Below, piece after piece: positions 7,150-8,978 of a stretch of DNA of 8,978 nucleotides (position 1 is the first letter of the stretch; each line of letters begins with the position of its first letter). Position numbers and translations under genes: made by a program. The stretch comes from Roseimaritima sp. (GTDB lineage Bacteria > Planctomycetota > Planctomycetia > Pirellulales > Pirellulaceae): the NCBI GenBank assembly GCA_007124075.1, contig SLFV01000115.1:1-8978 (forward strand), given 5' to 3'. The notes beneath the pieces are model-generated. The model made no database searches. It was not told the DNA's origin and saw nothing but the letters and a program-made list of their open reading frames with translations.

Positions 7150-8535
7150 CTAAGACGCAGATCCATTTAAATGATCTCGTTTCGCGACTGCCCTCCCATG
7201 ACTAGGCCTGATTGCCAAACAGCGTTGATAAGCTTGGAGCGCTTGCTGGGTTTGTCCCAAGTGAAAATGCATTTCGCCGATGTAATACCAGGGCGCGGGA
7301 TCGTTCGGCAGCAATTCAGTCGCCCGTTTCAGCGGTTTCAGCGCCTCGGCAAGTTGATTTGATCGGTATGCAGAAATTCCCTCCAGAAGCGCTGCATGCC
7401 CCCAATGACCATCCCGTCGCTCCGGCTGCTCATCACCGAAATAAGCCGCCAGCTTTTGATGCAATGATTTTTTCTGAGTCAAGCGGAGCGCACGCTGCCA
7501 GGCTTCGGCCGCCCTTGGTGCGTCACCATCTTGAAGCCATAAATCGCCCTCGGCCTCCAAGATCCAGTCATTTTCCATTCCTTGCTGCCGCAGTTTACTA
7601 ATCATATCGCGCGCTCCCCGCGAATCACCGCTTCGCACTGCGGCTCGCAACAACTGTTCGTCAATCGCTCCGGCGGCAAAGACGGGTTGAGGGCCCAAGG
7701 AACTTTTGATCTCCCTTAGTTCTTGCTGGTAATTAATCAAATCCTCATCACCTGCCAGCTTGGAAAGCTCGTCGAGCAACCGTGCCGTACCCGTCATCGC
7801 ATCCATTGGCATCACATACTCGGTGTTAAAATTTAATGAGACCAAGTGAGCGGAGCGCTCCATCATCGCAGCGGCGAGAAATGCTTGGTTTTCGTTTCCG
7901 AGCGAAGTCAGAGCGCGAAAACGCAAAAAGTGAAACTCAAGCGCATACGGCATGAACCCCAGCACTTCATCGATCAGCGGCAATGCCTCCTTCGCCCGAT
8001 CGGAGCGCACTAAGATCTTTGCCTGTTGGTAGATTGCCGCAGTAAAGTCTGGATTTTGGCGAAAAAACTCGAGTGCCGCTGCGGGCTTTTCGCGACGCAA
8101 CGCATTTCTACCTAGCGCATACAAAGCGATCGATTGGGTCAACGCGTCGTCGGGGGTGCGTCCCGGCAAGGTCAACACCTGTTTATACGCCTGGGAGCTT
8201 TCAGACAGCCTTCCCATGCGGTCCAGACTGAAGGCCAAGCCGAATTGGGCTGGTAGGATCGGCTGGTCACGGCGAAGCGCCTCACGAAACGCCGGTTCCG
8301 CGTGAGCATAGAACCCCTTTCCCAGCAGCCCATTGCCTAGTCGCGTCCACCCCCCGGGCTGCCCCTGCTGGGCAGCATCGGCCAGCCGTTGAAGATCGGG
8401 CATGATCCACGGGTCCGCTAACGTTTCCTCCGGAATTTGCGGAACCACCCGCCATGCCTGCGATGCCACAAACAGGGTCGCTCCCAGCAGTTCAACGATC
8501 ACGATCGCCATCAACCATCGAGTTGCAATGATCAT
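7150..8535 (-). CDS. Membrane-anchored TPR-repeat protein, function unknown
   Basis: A 461-aa protein with one N-terminal hydrophobic segment at about residues 8-26 (WLMAIVIVELLGATLFVASQ), probably an uncleaved anchor that leaves the helical repeats outside the cytoplasm. TPR-like units are seen at about 61-94 (GWTRLGNGLLGKGFYAHAEP), 95-128, 380-413 (EALKPLKRATELLPND) and 414-447 (PWYYIGEMHFHLGQTQQALQ), with more degenerate helical pairs between. TPR arrays bind other proteins; no catalytic domain is visible. ATG 8535 was chosen because it overlaps the upstream FG-GAP gene stop (ATGA) and has a strong Shine-Dalgarno. The two genes are co-translated, so a joint role, perhaps as extracytoplasmic partner proteins, is inferred. 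It faces the RND operon tail to tail and is unlikely to be related to it. Confidence 0.85.
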   Translation of the reverse strand: MIIATRWLMAIVIVELLGATLFVASQAWRVVPQIPEETLADPWIMPDLQRLADAAQQGQPGGWTRLGNGLLGKGFYAHAEPAFREALRRDQPILPAQFGLAFSLDRMGRLSESSQAYKQVLTLPGRTPDDALTQSIALYALGRNALRREKPAAALEFFRQNPDFTAAIYQQAKILVRSDRAKEALPLIDEVLGFMPYALEFHFLRFRALTSLGNENQAFLAAAMMERSAHLVSLNFNTEYVMPMDAMTGTARLLDELSKLAGDEDLINYQQELREIKSSLGPQPVFAAGAIDEQLLRAAVRSGDSRGARDMISKLRQQGMENDWILEAEGDLWLQDGDAPRAAEAWQRALRLTQKKSLHQKLAAYFGDEQPERRDGHWGHAALLEGISAYRSNQLAEALKPLKRATELLPNDPAPWYYIGEMHFHLGQTQQALQAYQRCLAIRPSHGRAVAKRDHLNGSAS

Positions 8536-8978
8536 CGATCCTCTCCTGTTTGGTTAAACCATGCGGAAACTCGACCCAAATGCCGATGGGGGCGCCGCAC
8601 ATTCAGACTGCCCGCGACGATATCGGGTCGTCCGTTACCGGTCAGATCCCCTAAGGCAACGGTTACAAGATGCAATGGACGCGAGCCGATCTGCCAGGGC
8701 ATGAAATTTTGGTGACCATCATTTTCCAACCAGATGATGCTGGCGTTCTGCGGCTGAAGCCAATCATTTGTCAAACTGACAAGCACCACATCCTGGTCGC
8801 CGTCGCCATCGAGATCGGCGACAGCCGCCGCGTAGGTCCCTCCCAAGTCACTGATGCGGTGTACGTCAAACTGCCAGCCTCCTTTGTTTTCAAAGCAGTA
8901 GCAACCGTGGTAGTGTTGTGGGTAGGCATCAAAGTCTTCCAGATTATCTCCGGCGGGTAAGATCAGATCTAGGCCCCC
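8532..8978 (-). CDS. FG-GAP/VCBS-repeat beta-propeller protein, C-terminal part
   Basis: The frame is open to the right edge, so the gene is cut and only its last 148 residues are seen; the TTG at 8846 is internal. Three repeat blades can be read: the end of one (GGLDLILPAGDN), then AAAVADLDGDGDQDVVLVS with a DxDGDxD calcium-loop pattern, then VTVALGDLTGNGRPDIVAGS. They are spaced about 50 residues apart. Between them lie WLENDGHQNF and FENKGGWQF, the usual 'N-G-G-F' turns of this family. Such repeats fold as beta-propeller blades in secreted or surface proteins. A CYC pair (HGCYCFEN) is an unremarkable oddity. The C-terminus is short after the last blade (ending SAWFNQTGEDR). The stop overlaps the TPR gene start by 4 nt (ATGA). 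The N-terminus, including any signal peptide or ASPIC/UnbV domain, lies outside the window, so the full architecture is unknown. Confidence 0.86.
   Translation of the reverse strand, partial: GGLDLILPAGDNLEDFDAYPQHYHGCYCFENKGGWQFDVHRISDLGGTYAAAVADLDGDGDQDVVLVSLTNDWLQPQNASIIWLENDGHQNFMPWQIGSRPLHLVTVALGDLTGNGRPDIVAGSLNVRRPHRHLGRVSAWFNQTGEDR
8540..8547 (-). promoter_or_regulatory. Strong RBS of the TPR gene
   Basis: On the - strand AGGAGAGG stands 4 nt before ATG 8535, with the AGGAG core 7 nt away, inside the last codons of the FG-GAP gene. It is the best Shine-Dalgarno in the window and confirms the start. Confidence 0.7.

Noticed and set aside
6896..7153. 85-aa + strand frame in the convergent gap
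   Set aside because: It crosses the tandem repeats and the inverted repeat, has a low-complexity His/Ala/Cys-rich product, no RBS and no family resemblance.
6969..7166. 65-aa - strand frame over the tail of the TPR gene
   Set aside because: It starts inside the TPR gene in another frame and runs through the repeat region; nothing supports translation.
8437..8960. Two + strand frames opposite the FG-GAP/TPR genes
   Set aside because: The opposite strand encodes clear FG-GAP blades and a TPR start with a strong RBS.
1..8978. tRNA, rRNA, CRISPR array, riboswitch or phage-defence island
   Set aside because: No clover-leaf, array of regularly spaced repeats, known aptamer pattern or defence-type domain was seen on either strand.

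Overview
The window most resembles a chromosome segment of a marine planctomycete (Rhodopirellula/Blastopirellula-like). The evidence is moderate GC, futalosine-route menaquinone synthesis (mqnC), an FG-GAP/VCBS protein paired with a TPR protein, and a decayed transposase that resembles from memory a family common in planctomycetes. The taxon is an inference from gene content; no rRNA or marker gene is present to prove it.

Left part, + strand (1-2000): the 3' part of mqnC, running in from the left edge, then a spacer of about 260 bp, then a complete hemC. The first makes the menaquinone ring system and the second makes the tetrapyrrole precursor hydroxymethylbilane, so both feed electron-transport cofactors.

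Centre, + strand (2233-6689): a two-gene efflux operon. A lipoprotein membrane-fusion adaptor is followed, with a 1-nt stop/start overlap (TAATG), by a full-length HAE-1-type RND pump. The adaptor has a recognisable TolC-docking RLS motif, but no outer-membrane factor or local regulator gene is present, so the channel must be encoded elsewhere.

Convergent gap (6690-7149): no intact gene. Just after the RND stop lies what looks like a frameshifted, internally deleted remnant of an rve/DDE-type transposase. It is followed by two tandem 23-bp imperfect repeats (20/23 identical), a short palindrome, and a 10-bp inverted repeat just past the stop of the oppositely oriented TPR gene.

Right part, - strand (7150-8978): the 3' end of an FG-GAP/VCBS beta-propeller protein, entering from the right edge, overlaps by 4 nt (ATGA) a membrane-anchored TPR protein with a strong ribosome-binding site. 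The two are clearly co-translated, but their function is unknown.

Most of the window is ordinary. I found no convincing undescribed system; the repeats and transposon debris in the convergent gap and the coupled FG-GAP/TPR pair are the parts most worth a second look.
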